The position numbers and the translations under genes were made by a program. Below the pieces are notes generated by a model, which did no database searches, had not been told where the DNA came from, and saw only the letters and a program-made list of their open reading frames with translations. A DNA stretch of 64,000 nucleotides, taken from an uncultured Rothia sp. (GTDB lineage Bacteria > Actinomycetota > Actinomycetes > Actinomycetales > Micrococcaceae). This document shows positions 1-8,849 of this stretch, piece by piece. The stretch covers positions 248,001 to 312,000 of the forward strand of contig CAMIIP010000001.1 of the NCBI GenBank assembly GCA_946222285.1, read 5' to 3'. Numbering within the stretch: position 1 is the stretch's first letter; the number at the start of each line of letters is the position of its first letter.

Positions 1-1289
1 AGGGGCTGAATCAGCAGGGAGGACTCTTCACCCACCAGGTGAGCGCCGAGCAACTCGCCGGTTTCCTTATTGGCGATAAGCTTGCACAGCCCTACCTGAT
101 CTTCCATAGCCCAGCCGTAGGCGACGTCGCCAAAGTTCTGCACCTTGACCGCCAGCTCAAAACCTTCTTCCTGGGCCTTCTGCTGTGCTTCTTCTTCGGT
201 CAAACCAACGGTAGCGATCTGCGGATAGGTAAAGACGGCGGCGGGAACGTAGCGCTCATCTGTTTCCCTCAGAGATTCGGGGTGAGTGAGGTTGTGTTGG
301 ACGGTGCGTTCTTCAGCGTTGGCAACGTGCTTGAGCAGATAGCGGGAGCTAATATCGCCTAGCGCAAAGATACCCTCTACCGGCTTACCGCCGGAAAGAA
401 CCCGGTGGTACTGATCGACCTCGATGGCACCGTTCTTTCGCAGATCAAAGTAGCTTCCGGCTTCCAAAGATTCTGAGTTGGGTTTGCGACCTGTGGCAAC
501 CAAAACCAGATCAGCTTCAACCTTTACGTCTTCGCCGTCATGCTCGAAAACAACCGTTGCGGCGCCGTCCTTGCCGTCTTCAATGCTCTTAAGGGCGTGG
601 TTAAGGCGCAGATCCCACTGCTTAGCAGCCTCTCGCTTAAAACGCTCCACGATTTCCTGATCGTAGCTACGCAGCAAGGTTTCGCTTCGGTTGGCCTGGA
701 TGACCTTTGAGCCCAGACCGTTGAATACGTGGGCGAACTCTGCGGCAATAAAGCCGCCGCCAATAACGACGACGCGCTGCGGTAGTTTCTCAATTCGCAT
801 AACGGTATCGGATGTGTGGACGGCGGCATGGTCAATCCCGGGAACATCCGGTAGCTGATTCTGAGAGCCGGCAGCAATCACGATTTGTTTGCCGCGCAGT
901 TTCTGGCCTGAGGCGGTTTCGAGTTCGTGGGTGCCGGTAAAGTGAACGTATTCCTGGAAGACGGTAACGTTTTCTAGACCTTCGCGGTAATCCAGACCGC
1001 CCTCAGAAATAGCATCGATACGCTTGAAGATGCGATCGCGCATAGATTTCCAGTCCACCTTGGTTATTTCAGCCTCCACACCTAGTTTTCCGATATGGGT
1101 AGCTTCGACCGCAACGGTGGCCGGGTAAACATACTGTTTGGTGGGTATGCAACCGAAGTTCAGGCAGGTTCCGCCGAAGGTACCGCCGTCAACGATAGCG
1201 ACTCTTTTGCTATCCCATTCTTCATTGATGATGGAATTTCCAGAACCGGAACCGATGATAATGAGGTCGAACTCTTGAATCTCAGACAT
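1..1289 (-). CDS. mtr: Mycothione reductase (N-terminal 429 residues, runs off window)
   Basis: This is an NADPH-dependent FAD disulfide oxidoreductase that reduces oxidised mycothiol, the actinobacterial counterpart of glutathione, in the cytoplasm. Visible are the N-terminal dinucleotide fold (IIIGSGSGN, residues 10-18) and the redox-active pair Cys42/Cys47 in GGTCLNFGCIPTK. A second nucleotide fold (VVIGGGFIAAEFAHVF) and the second FAD signature (GIFALGDIS) follow. SGSGNSI and AHVF resemble mycobacterial Mtr rather than glutathione or lipoamide reductase. The C-terminal part with the catalytic His-Glu pair lies beyond the left edge. The ATG follows a GAAAGGG ribosome site. Mtr is favoured over a generic pyridine nucleotide-disulfide reductase because similarity extends through KHVANAEERTVQHNL and FGDVAYGWAMED. 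Confidence 0.88.
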   Translation of the reverse strand, partial: MSEIQEFDLIIIGSGSGNSIINEEWDSKRVAIVDGGTFGGTCLNFGCIPTKQYVYPATVAVEATHIGKLGVEAEITKVDWKSMRDRIFKRIDAISEGGLDYREGLENVTVFQEYVHFTGTHELETASGQKLRGKQIVIAAGSQNQLPDVPGIDHAAVHTSDTVMRIEKLPQRVVVIGGGFIAAEFAHVFNGLGSKVIQANRSETLLRSYDQEIVERFKREAAKQWDLRLNHALKSIEDGKDGAATVVFEHDGEDVKVEADLVLVATGRKPNSESLEAGSYFDLRKNGAIEVDQYHRVLSGGKPVEGIFALGDISSRYLLKHVANAEERTVQHNLTHPESLRETDERYVPAAVFTYPQIATVGLTEEEAQQKAQEEGFELAVKVQNFGDVAYGWAMEDQVGLCKLIANKETGELLGAHLVGEESSLLIQP

Positions 1290-1398
1290 GCTTGCCCTTT
1301 CAGTTGCTAGCTAGGTTATGCACTATTAAAACAGGTGGACGGCGTGGTTTTATTCCCTACTACGAAGTGGGATCTATGATAAAGCTCAGGAATATCCA

Positions 1399-2421
1399 GT
1401 GACGTTAAGGGTCTCTGTGAAAAATAATCTCAACAAAATTATTTTGTTATCTACGCTTGTCTTAATATCTTGCGGGCTTTCGCTATTATTCGGAGCTGGC
1501 ATATGGCGACCGTGGTTTGCTACTGTTCTCTATATTGTCCTCACCATTTCTGGCTGGACTTTTGTAATCGGGATTGCAATTATTCTGTCCCGTGCGCTTC
1601 ATGTGTCTTCCCTCCACACATCAACCAACGGATTTGCACATTTTATGGTGCTCATGATTACATGGGTGGTCGCTCTCGGTGGGCTTCTCACCGCTACATT
1701 ATATGTATTTGTGTTTTGGTTGTTTTCACAACCAAATACGTTGACCGCTGCTGACGGCACCACAATCTATGCTCGATGCCAATGGCTTGAGTCAAAAAAC
1801 TGCGAATACACCAAAGCTAATTCGTGGTTTACCCGAGTTCCTTCTGATTATCAGCCCTCCTACATCATAGATTCAACGCCGGAAAACATCTCTTCATCCC
1901 CTCCGCTTTCGGGCGAACCGACTACAGCTGAGCCAGCTGAAACCACCGAAACACCGTCTATCCCTCTATCCTCAGAAGTAGCTGAAGATTCCATCATTGC
2001 CACCAGCGCATCCATACCTCAATCGGCTAGTGCAGAAGAATTTGGTATTTTTGCAAGCGGAAATAATTATTACAGTGCGGCAAAAATAAATAGAACATGG
2101 GTGACCGGAGGCGAAATTTCCCCCATCAGTATGCACAAGGACATCTACAATATTTTCGCCCTTGATGATTCTGTCTGGCTCATTGGATTTGGCACGCCCC
2201 ACGGCGGAGAAACATATTTTTCGACGGATGCCGGGCAAACCTGGTCTACTTTTTCACCTGTAGATTTTGAGCAGGGCGAATATGCTCCCAGTTTCCTGGA
2301 AAGCGCTTTAAAGAATACAGATGGGTACGTCGTTACGATGAACTACCCAAGCTGGGTTAGCAATGCTGGCGACGGCGTCGTCTACTATTCAGCCAACGGA
2401 GCTGATTGGGAGAAGAAATAG
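1399..2421 (+). CDS. Membrane-anchored protein with C-terminal Asp-box (BNR-like) repeats, function unknown
   Basis: The 340-residue product has three hydrophobic segments near residues 12-34, 38-66 and 76-106. A Thr/Ser/Pro/Glu-rich linker (about 160-205) and an outer domain follow. That domain carries the Asp-box pattern S-x-D-x-G-x-x-W in STDAGQTWSTF near residue 277 and a degenerate copy, SANGADW, close to the C-terminus. Asp boxes mark beta-propeller folds such as sialidases and photosystem assembly factors, but two copies are too few to assign activity. The start is GTG; the next in-frame GTG six codons on is an alternative. The 5' half is visibly AT-richer than flanking genes, suggesting transfer or weak constraint. 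It converges on pyc with a palindromic repeat between them. Confidence 0.6.
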   Translation: MTLRVSVKNNLNKIILLSTLVLISCGLSLLFGAGIWRPWFATVLYIVLTISGWTFVIGIAIILSRALHVSSLHTSTNGFAHFMVLMITWVVALGGLLTATLYVFVFWLFSQPNTLTAADGTTIYARCQWLESKNCEYTKANSWFTRVPSDYQPSYIIDSTPENISSSPPLSGEPTTAEPAETTETPSIPLSSEVAEDSIIATSASIPQSASAEEFGIFASGNNYYSAAKINRTWVTGGEISPISMHKDIYNIFALDDSVWLIGFGTPHGGETYFSTDAGQTWSTFSPVDFEQGEYAPSFLESALKNTDGYVVTMNYPSWVSNAGDGVVYYSANGADWEKK

Positions 2422-2522
2422 AGATCATGAAAAATATTGATTTTCATCAGCTCCTTGTTGGCTTGACCAATTCTCACACCGGCACTGCAATGATTTTACT
2501 AGAGGGCATCTACTACACGTAG

Positions 2523-2640
2523 AGGCTTATTCATCAGAGTAGAGCGACATCCGTGTACAGCGGCGGCAAGCAGACCCGGCGAAAGGACTGCTTGCCGCCG
2601 CTGTGTCCGGTTGAAGGCAGATGTGCCTTATGAATAAACT
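2523..2640. repeat. Intergenic palindromic repeat, copy A
   Basis: The outer ends form an imperfect inverted repeat: GGCTTATTCAT at the left and CCTTATGAATAAAC at the right. The core is a perfect 16-bp inverted repeat, CAGCGGCGGCAAGCAG at 2558-2573 and its complement at 2588-2603, with a 14-base loop. It lies between the convergent membrane-protein gene and pyc, within a few bases of the pyc stop codon, so the hairpin could also end transcription from either side. On the minus strand its core matches copies B and D through GGCAAGCAGTCC and TTCGCC. Confidence 0.75.
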
Positions 2641-2642
2641 TC

Positions 2643-5600
2643 TTAGTCAGTCTTCAGCACTAGTAGCAAATCTCCGCCCTGAACCTGCGCGACGTCGTTG
2701 AACACCACGCGTTCCACGGTGCCTGCAACCGGTGAAGTAATGGATGCTTCCATCTTCATTGCCTCGATGGTCGCTACCTGATCGCCAGCAGCGATCTTGT
2801 CTCCTACCTGCGCGGTAATAGATACGCCACCAGCAAAGGGAGCGGCAACATGACCCTTATTTGAAGTATCTGCCTTCTCCGCTTCTTTCACATTGGATTC
2901 AGCTGAATTATCGCGTACTTCGACCGTTCGACTCTGCCCGTTGAGAGTGCAAATCACATGACGCATACCCTTTGCATCGGGTTCCGAAATCGCCTGCAAG
3001 GTAGCAATCAAACGAACGCCCTTACCGAGGGAAATGACATGTTCACGGTTTTCCATCATGCCAAAGAGGAAATCGCGGGTATGCAGAATCGAGACATCGC
3101 CAAATTCCTCGCGAATCTTCTCAAATTCGCGGGTGGGAGCTGGAAAGAGCAGACGGTTAAGGGTGGCACGGCGGGTGGCAGAATCCCCGTTGAGACCCTC
3201 GCGGTCGTCGTCGGAAATTTCGTTGACACCAAGTTTAGGTGCCTTGCGTCCTTCTAGCGCCTTGGTGCGGAAAGGCTCAGGCCAGCCAGCCGGCGGTGTA
3301 CCCAGCTCACCGTGCAAGAAACCAATGACAGAATCGGGAATATCAAAGTTCTGCGGGTTTTTTTCAAATTCCGCAGGATCAACGCCCATACCCACCAACT
3401 GTAGCGCCAGATCCCCTACCACCTTGGAGGACGGCGTGACCTTCACGATATGTCCCAGCATCCGATCTGCGGCGGCATACATATCTTCGATATCTTCAAA
3501 ACGGTTTGCCAGCCCCAAAGCGGTAGCCTGCGCCCGCAGGTTAGAGAGCTGCCCGCCAGGAATCTCATGCTGGTATACGCGGCCGGTGGGTGAGGTCAAA
3601 CCGTTTTCAAACGGCTTATAAATCTTGCGAACTGCCTCCCAATAGGGTTCCAGCGCCAACACCGCATCCAAGTCAAGTTCGGGTTCGCGGGCGTTTCCGT
3701 CCATTGCTGCCACAAAAGCAGAGAAAGAGGGCTGCGACGTCGTCCCTGCCATGGTTGCGGTGGCAACATCAACAGCGTCCACTCCTGCCTCGACGGCGGC
3801 GAGCAGGGTTCCTACTTGCCCACCGGCGGTGTCATGGGTGTGCAGGTGAACCGGTAGAACAAAACGCTCACGCAGAGCGGTAACCAGCTGTCGGGCAGCT
3901 TCAGGACGAAGCAGACCTGCCATGTCTTTAATAGCGAGGATGTGAGCGCCAGCGTCCACAATCTGCTGCGCCAAATCCAGGTAGTAATCGAGGGTGTAGA
4001 CCTTCTCATGAGGGTCAAGCAAGTTGCCGGTATAGCACAGAGCCACCTCAGCTACCGCTGTGCCGGTCTTACGCACGGCTTCGATGGCTGGAGTCATCTG
4101 GGAAACGTCGTTGAGCGCATCAAAAATACGGAAAATATCGATGCCCGTTTCGGCGGCTTCCTGAACAAAGGCATCGGTCACTTCGGTGGGATAGGGGGTA
4201 TACCCCACGGTGTTGCGACCGCGTAAAAGCATCTGAATGGGAATATTTGGCATCGCTCGACGCAGATGAGCCAAGCGTTCCCACGGGTCTTCGGAGAGGA
4301 AACGTAGCGCAACATCGTAGGTCGCTCCGCCCCAAGCTTCTACTGAGAACAGGTGAGGCAGGGTGTGGGCAACCGCAGGTGCCGCCGCCAGAATATCGCG
4401 AGTACGCACGCGGGTAGCCAGCAGAGACTGGTGAGCATCGCGGAAAGTAGTATCTGTTACCGCAACAGGCTTATAGTCGCGTAAAGCTTTGGCGAAGCCT
4501 TCGGGACCAAGCTCTAGAAGTTTGGTTCGCCAGCCCTCACTCGGTTCATGAGAGGAAGAATCAAAAGGCGATAGATAGGGTTCATCAATCTTATCGCCGG
4601 GATAGCGCGGTAGCTTATGGCGAGGATCGGGACCTTCAATGCGCGCGCCGTTAGGCTGGTTCACCGTCACATTGGCAAGATACTGAAGCGCTTTGGTGCC
4701 CCTATCCCCCAGCGGCTTCTTATTAACCAGCTCGGGATGCTCATCAATAAAGGGGGTAGAAACATCTCCAGCGCGGAAAGTTGGATCTTCCAGCACAGCT
4801 TGCAAGAAGGGAATATTAGTAGCGACACCGCGAATACGGAATTCTGCCAAGGCACGCTGAGCACGTTGAACGGCAGCGCCAAAGGTACGACCGCGGCAGG
4901 TCAGCTTCACCAACATCGAGTCGAAGTGCGGCGAAATCTGCGCGCCAGTGTAGACGGTTCCACCGTCCAAACGAATACCGGAGCCACCTGCAGAACGGTA
5001 ATAGGTCACTTTGCCAATATCGGGACGGAACCCGTTGGCAGGATCTTCGGTAGTGATACGGCACTGTAGTGCCGCTCCCCTGACCCGCAAATCTTCTTGC
5101 TGAATACCAAGGTCATCGAGGCTTTCGCCCGCGGCAACGCGAATCTGCGACTGAACAATATCAACATCGGTTACTTCTTCAGTCACGGTGTGTTCCACCT
5201 GAACGCGAGGATTCATCTCGATAAATACGTGCTGACCGGCGCGTTCACCAGCAGTATCAACCAAGAACTCAACGGTTCCAGCGTTCTGATAGCCCAGTTC
5301 TTGAGCAAATTTCACGGCATCGCGAAAGAGAGCCTGGCGAATTTCTTCATCCAAATTCGGTGCGGGAGCAATCTCCACTACCTTCTGATGACGGCGCTGA
5401 AGCGAACAATCTCGCTCAAAAAGGTGCACGATATTGCCCTGACCATCGGCAAGAATCTGTATCTCAATGTGGCGCGGGCGCAGAACTGCCTGCTCCAAGA
5501 AAACAGTGGAATCGCCAAAAGCGGTATCAGCCTCGCGCATAGCTGATGCGAGCGCATCGGGTAATGCTTCGCGGGTTTCGACCCGGCGCATACCGCGGCC

Positions 5601-6092
5601 GCCACCGCCTGCAACTGCCTTAACGAAAATAGGGAAACCAATTTTCTCCGCTTCAGAGATGAGATAGTCGGTATCTTGAGAAGGCTCAGAGGAATCGAGA
5701 ACGGGAATACCTGCGCGTCGAGCAGCTTTAAGAGCTTCCACCTTATTACCGGCAAGTTCGAGAACCTCCGGGGGCGGACCGATAAAGGTAATACCGTTCT
5801 CAGACGCCACACGAGCTAGCTCAGGGTTTTCAGAGAGGAAACCATAACCGGGATAGATTGCATCAGCGCCGGCTTCTTTGGCAACGCGGATAATCTCGTC
5901 TACATCAAGGTAGGCGCGAACGGGGTGGCCTTCTTCACCAATCGGATACGCCTCGTCTGCCTGTTGACGGTGGATTGAATGGCGATCTTCAAACGGAAAA
6001 ACGCCAACGGTTTTGACGCCGAGTTCATACGCCGCTCGGTAGGCACGCACGGCGATTTCGCCACGGTTCGCCACAAGAATTTTTTCAAACAT
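2643..6092 (-). CDS. pyc: Pyruvate carboxylase
   Basis: Pyruvate carboxylase converts pyruvate, bicarbonate and ATP to oxaloacetate, an anaplerotic reaction. The 1149-residue length equals the usual single-chain enzyme. Domain order is biotin carboxylase (MFEKILVANRGEIA at the N-terminus, ATP-grasp loop GGGGRGMRRV, EMNPRVQVEHTVTE), carboxyltransferase (TDTTFRDAHQSLLATRVRT, metal site HLHTHDTAGG), then the biotinyl carrier domain. The biotin-accepting residue is Lys1113 in AMKMEAS, 36 residues from the end. The ATG is preceded by AGAGGAAC. It is transcribed alone: upstream is a 303-base gap with several hairpins, and downstream is repeat copy A. Confidence 0.97.
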   Translation of the reverse strand: MFEKILVANRGEIAVRAYRAAYELGVKTVGVFPFEDRHSIHRQQADEAYPIGEEGHPVRAYLDVDEIIRVAKEAGADAIYPGYGFLSENPELARVASENGITFIGPPPEVLELAGNKVEALKAARRAGIPVLDSSEPSQDTDYLISEAEKIGFPIFVKAVAGGGGRGMRRVETREALPDALASAMREADTAFGDSTVFLEQAVLRPRHIEIQILADGQGNIVHLFERDCSLQRRHQKVVEIAPAPNLDEEIRQALFRDAVKFAQELGYQNAGTVEFLVDTAGERAGQHVFIEMNPRVQVEHTVTEEVTDVDIVQSQIRVAAGESLDDLGIQQEDLRVRGAALQCRITTEDPANGFRPDIGKVTYYRSAGGSGIRLDGGTVYTGAQISPHFDSMLVKLTCRGRTFGAAVQRAQRALAEFRIRGVATNIPFLQAVLEDPTFRAGDVSTPFIDEHPELVNKKPLGDRGTKALQYLANVTVNQPNGARIEGPDPRHKLPRYPGDKIDEPYLSPFDSSSHEPSEGWRTKLLELGPEGFAKALRDYKPVAVTDTTFRDAHQSLLATRVRTRDILAAAPAVAHTLPHLFSVEAWGGATYDVALRFLSEDPWERLAHLRRAMPNIPIQMLLRGRNTVGYTPYPTEVTDAFVQEAAETGIDIFRIFDALNDVSQMTPAIEAVRKTGTAVAEVALCYTGNLLDPHEKVYTLDYYLDLAQQIVDAGAHILAIKDMAGLLRPEAARQLVTALRERFVLPVHLHTHDTAGGQVGTLLAAVEAGVDAVDVATATMAGTTSQPSFSAFVAAMDGNAREPELDLDAVLALEPYWEAVRKIYKPFENGLTSPTGRVYQHEIPGGQLSNLRAQATALGLANRFEDIEDMYAAADRMLGHIVKVTPSSKVVGDLALQLVGMGVDPAEFEKNPQNFDIPDSVIGFLHGELGTPPAGWPEPFRTKALEGRKAPKLGVNEISDDDREGLNGDSATRRATLNRLLFPAPTREFEKIREEFGDVSILHTRDFLFGMMENREHVISLGKGVRLIATLQAISEPDAKGMRHVICTLNGQSRTVEVRDNSAESNVKEAEKADTSNKGHVAAPFAGGVSITAQVGDKIAAGDQVATIEAMKMEASITSPVAGTVERVVFNDVAQVQGGDLLLVLKTD

Positions 6093-6395
6093 AAAAATCT
6101 GTTCCTCTCACCCTCTGGTCCTGGGATGAATCATGTCTTATATATACGTACATCACTCACTAATACCGTAAACCATAATGGGTTTCTTTGCGTCCGTTCT
6201 TTCAAGAAACGGAAGAAATCAAGAGATTCTTCCGTTCTAAAAGTTGTAGAAATATGGGTTGTCCCCACAACCCATCACAGATTTAGCGCATAAGTTCGCC
6301 CCGGTTGTTCTCCGAATTGGTAGCATTACTGTTAGCTTCTTTCGAATGTTTCTAAAGTCGAATCCCGAATTCAAAATTGGTGGGGAGACCATTTT
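6093..6395. promoter_or_regulatory. Divergent pyc/parA intergenic region rich in inverted repeats
   Basis: No gene is visible in these 303 bases, which must hold the promoters of both pyc (leftward) and parA (rightward). Three inverted repeats stand out. ACGGAAGAA (6209-6217) pairs with TTCTTCCGT (6227-6235), and a further CCGTTCT lies just upstream at 6194-6200. ATGGGTTGT (6254-6262) pairs with ACAACCCAT (6267-6275) around CCCC. A weaker AAACC/GGTTT pair lies near 6170-6185. The clustered CCGTTCT/AACGGAA half-sites look more like operator repeats than a terminator, since no U-run follows any of the stems. No regulator can be named. Confidence 0.45.
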
Positions 6396-7193
6396 ATGCC
6401 TCTAATTGTGAGTATCAGCAGCCTCAAAGGTGGCGTAGGAAAAACCTCCGTGGCTCTTGGTCTTGCCTCGGCTGGGTTAGTCGCTCAGAAAAAAATCCTC
6501 GTAGTTGACCTCGACCCACATGCCGATGCAAGCACAGGTCTAGCTATTGGTGAAGGGGGAACCGATATCGGTATCATGCTCCATGAACCCGAAAACTACG
6601 TACTCTCAGAGGAAATAGTGCCCTCAGGATGGGGAGCAATCATAGAAACCGAAGCTGACGATGAAGATACAATTGGCTCCATTGACGTAGTCAGAGGCTC
6701 AGCCGTAACGAGTTCTTTAGAACTTCTCTCGGTAGAGCAGGTACTTCCCCGCCTTCGCCGTCTGTTTGACGACGGATTGGAAGACTACGATTTAGTAATT
6801 ATCGACTGCCCGCCCACGCTCGGACGCATTACTTCGATGGCTTGGGCAGCTTCTGACCGAGTGATCTCTATTGCTGAGCCTTCGCTCTTCTCTGTAGCAG
6901 GCACCGAAAGAACCTTACGAGCTATCGCCCGATTTGAAGAAAATTCAGCCTATTCTGTGGGGTCAGCATCCATTATCGTAAATAAAGCCCGAGAAACATA
7001 TCCTGAACATTCCTATCGTATTGAAGAGATGAAAACACTCTTCGCTGATTTAGTAGCAGAACCTGTACTTCCCGACTTTGAAGAATTCCAAAGAATTCAA
7101 GGAGCTGCCTATCCCGTTCATTTCTGGCCTGCTCCCTCTGCAAAAGATTTTGCGCGCCGTCTCACCGCCCTACTCGAAGGGCTACTGGCCTGA
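6396..7193 (+). CDS. ParA/MinD-family ATPase (orphan)
   Basis: The 265-residue product is a deviant Walker-A ATPase: KGGVGKTS at residues 11-18 with the signature lysine at 11. A second nucleotide motif, VVDLDPHADAS, and the Walker-B strand YDLVIIDCPPTLG follow. ParA proteins dimerise on ATP and bind DNA or a surface to position cargo. No parB or centromere-like repeats lie beside it, so plasmid-style or chromosomal partition is not supported here. It sits tail-to-tail with a MerR gene of the FtsR/FHA/GcvH block, an arrangement I recall from related Micrococcaceae, suggesting a conserved but unassigned role. GGGGAGA lies 8 bases before the ATG. Confidence 0.85.
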   Translation: MPLIVSISSLKGGVGKTSVALGLASAGLVAQKKILVVDLDPHADASTGLAIGEGGTDIGIMLHEPENYVLSEEIVPSGWGAIIETEADDEDTIGSIDVVRGSAVTSSLELLSVEQVLPRLRRLFDDGLEDYDLVIIDCPPTLGRITSMAWAASDRVISIAEPSLFSVAGTERTLRAIARFEENSAYSVGSASIIVNKARETYPEHSYRIEEMKTLFADLVAEPVLPDFEEFQRIQGAAYPVHFWPAPSAKDFARRLTALLEGLLA

Positions 7194-7234
7194 GTAGATA
7201 GTGTTTTGCCTCTGTTAAAGAGTATCTGCCCATG

Positions 7235-7270
7235 AATAAGCCCCAGTTTCTTGACCGGGGTTTATTTTTT
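7235..7270. terminator. Bidirectional terminator between parA and the MerR gene
   Basis: AATAAGCCCC (7235-7244) pairs with GGGGTTTATT (7257-7266), including one G-U pair, and the stem is followed by TTTT on the plus strand. It lies between two converging genes and suits rho-independent termination of parA. Confidence 0.8.
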
Positions 7271-7298
7271 AGATTGTTGTGTATGTAGAGGAAGGACG

Positions 7299-7970
7299 TT
7301 AGAAACCGGTGACCGATTTCTGTGCTCGCCGAGCCTGCAGTTCATCGTGAAGCTCAGCTTCGTCTACCGCCTGGGTGCTTTCGCCCGGTAGGTTTGCCAG
7401 ATTAGTTTCAAGCTCTCGCCAAACACGACCAATAGCAATGCCGAAGACACCCTGACCAGCTTGGACTAAATCGATCACTTCGTGAGGTGAAGTGCATTCG
7501 TAGACTGTTATTCCATCGCTCATTAGAGTAATACCCGAAAGATCTTCCACACCGCGGGTACGTAGATGCTCTACAGAGGTTCGGATTTGCTGGAGGGAAA
7601 CGCCCGTATCTAGCAGCCGTTTGACGATTTTAAGGACTAGAACATCTCGAAAGGAGTATAAACGTTGGGAGCCAGAACCGGAGGCTGAACGTACTGTTGG
7701 AGTAACAAGCTTGGTTCGCGCCCAATAATCAAGTTGACGATAGGTGATTCCGGCTGCTTTGCAAGCGGTTGGCCCCCGATAGCCCAAATTTTCATCAACC
7801 AAAGATAGAGGGTCAGTAAAGAGAACGCCCTGCTCACCCTGGGGTGGCTTAATAGGCATAACCGCATCGAATCCCAAGAGTGGCTGATCCATCGACAGCT
7901 GAGGAGCTGCGGTCAAGGAACGAGCTGAAGATATCGATGATGATCTGTCAGTGCTCTCGTTAGCTACCAT
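7299..7970 (-). CDS. MerR-family transcriptional regulator (Rv1830-like)
   Basis: This 223-residue protein has a MerR winged-helix in its first half: GPTACKAAGITYRQLDYWAR for the recognition region, then YSFRDVLVLKIVKRLLDTGVSLQQIR. A proposed effector or dimer region (SDGITVYECTSPHEVIDLVQAGQGVFGIAIG) follows. Its place directly after the FtsR-type MerR gene and the FHA gene matches the Rv1828-Rv1830 neighbourhood of mycobacteria, where Rv1830 is the second MerR. The first 50 residues are Ser-rich and probably disordered. A weak AGGATC ribosome site lies before the ATG. Its target genes cannot be read from the sequence. Confidence 0.85.
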   Translation of the reverse strand: MVANESTDRSSSISSARSLTAAPQLSMDQPLLGFDAVMPIKPPQGEQGVLFTDPLSLVDENLGYRGPTACKAAGITYRQLDYWARTKLVTPTVRSASGSGSQRLYSFRDVLVLKIVKRLLDTGVSLQQIRTSVEHLRTRGVEDLSGITLMSDGITVYECTSPHEVIDLVQAGQGVFGIAIGRVWRELETNLANLPGESTQAVDEAELHDELQARRAQKSVTGF

Positions 7971-8051
7971 CAGATGATCCTAACCGTCGGGAAAAGTGGG
8001 ACTTTAGCAATGATACCGGTGAGAACGCCAAAACAGCGGTTAATCGACTAC

Positions 8052-8849
8052 TCAACTATCTGTTTTTTGCGAGAAAGCGGGTATCGATGAAGCTACCAGC
8101 GCAATATGTAAACGCAAGCACAAGTGGGCGATTTCCGACGCTCGGACGGCAGCCTTAGCCTGCGATTCTTCATCTTTACGCGATGCAAGCGGTGCCACTG
8201 CCGTTTCTACTAGCCCAACTTCTCTTTCGGCGGCAGCCCGGAACTGTCGCAGATGCCTGGGCTGAATTCCGTGAGCTGTCAGTTCTGAACATACTTTGGT
8301 TACTACAACGTCGTAGTCATCGTACACACCGTCTTTTTCCCGGATGAGCCCGAAGCTGATAAGCTCTCGCAGCAGTGGCAAATCAACGCCTGCTGCCGTA
8401 GCTAGTTCACGCAGATTATAGGTTGCTCCACTTGCAGAAAAATTCATTAAAGAGTTAGATGTAGAAGCCTGATTCATCTCTACATCTACTGTTTGCTGAT
8501 CCGGTACGAACGTCTTTTCTGGAGCCGTTGATGCACCCTTTATTTCAGCCTCTAGTCGCCCCTCTTCTACCAGTTCTTTAATAACTTTCAGAGGTAGGTA
8601 ACGATCTCGTTGCAGAAGCAGAATGTGGCGAAGTTGCTCGACGTCGTTCGCTGAATATTTGCGATAGCCCGTATTGGTGCGCTGAGGGTGTACTAACCCT
8701 CGGTCTTCAAGGAAACGTATTTTAGAGGCCGTAATGCCTGGAAAATCTACATCAAGGGCGCTCAGAACCTGACCAATGGTTTTATCTTTAGCCCCCTGAC
8801 TCGAGACTTGCTCGGTTTCCTCTGTGGGGTGGGTAGAGGTTTCTGCCAT
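8052..8849 (-). CDS. ftsR: FtsR-type MerR regulator
   Basis: The 265-residue protein has a MerR DNA-binding domain at about residues 25-95: TIGQVLSALDVDFPGITASK and FLEDRGLVHPQRTNTGYRKY, followed by LPLKVIKELVEEGRLEAE. In Corynebacterium the ortholog FtsR activates ftsZ; the mycobacterial counterpart is Rv1828. The C-terminal half contains a second HTH-like stretch (NLRELATAAGVDLPLLRELISFGLI), as in the family. The ATG overlaps the stop of the upstream FHA gene by one base (TAATG), so the two are translationally coupled. Its co-location with gcvH and the FHA gene makes the assignment firm; control of ftsZ in this organism is inferred. Confidence 0.86.
   Translation of the reverse strand: MAETSTHPTEETEQVSSQGAKDKTIGQVLSALDVDFPGITASKIRFLEDRGLVHPQRTNTGYRKYSANDVEQLRHILLLQRDRYLPLKVIKELVEEGRLEAEIKGASTAPEKTFVPDQQTVDVEMNQASTSNSLMNFSASGATYNLRELATAAGVDLPLLRELISFGLIREKDGVYDDYDVVVTKVCSELTAHGIQPRHLRQFRAAAEREVGLVETAVAPLASRKDEESQAKAAVRASEIAHLCLRLHIALVASSIPAFSQKTDS

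Noticed and set aside
524..877. Alternative minus-strand frame inside mtr
   Set aside because: It is a shadow of the mycothione reductase frame, with no ribosome site and no recognisable family pattern.
4617..5546. Plus-strand open frames opposite pyc
   Set aside because: They are antisense shadows of the pyruvate carboxylase coding strand, and their products look like random composition.
6396..7193. Chromosome or plasmid partition system at parA
   Set aside because: There is no parB partner and no repeated centromere-like sites; the gene sits in a chromosomal regulator block.
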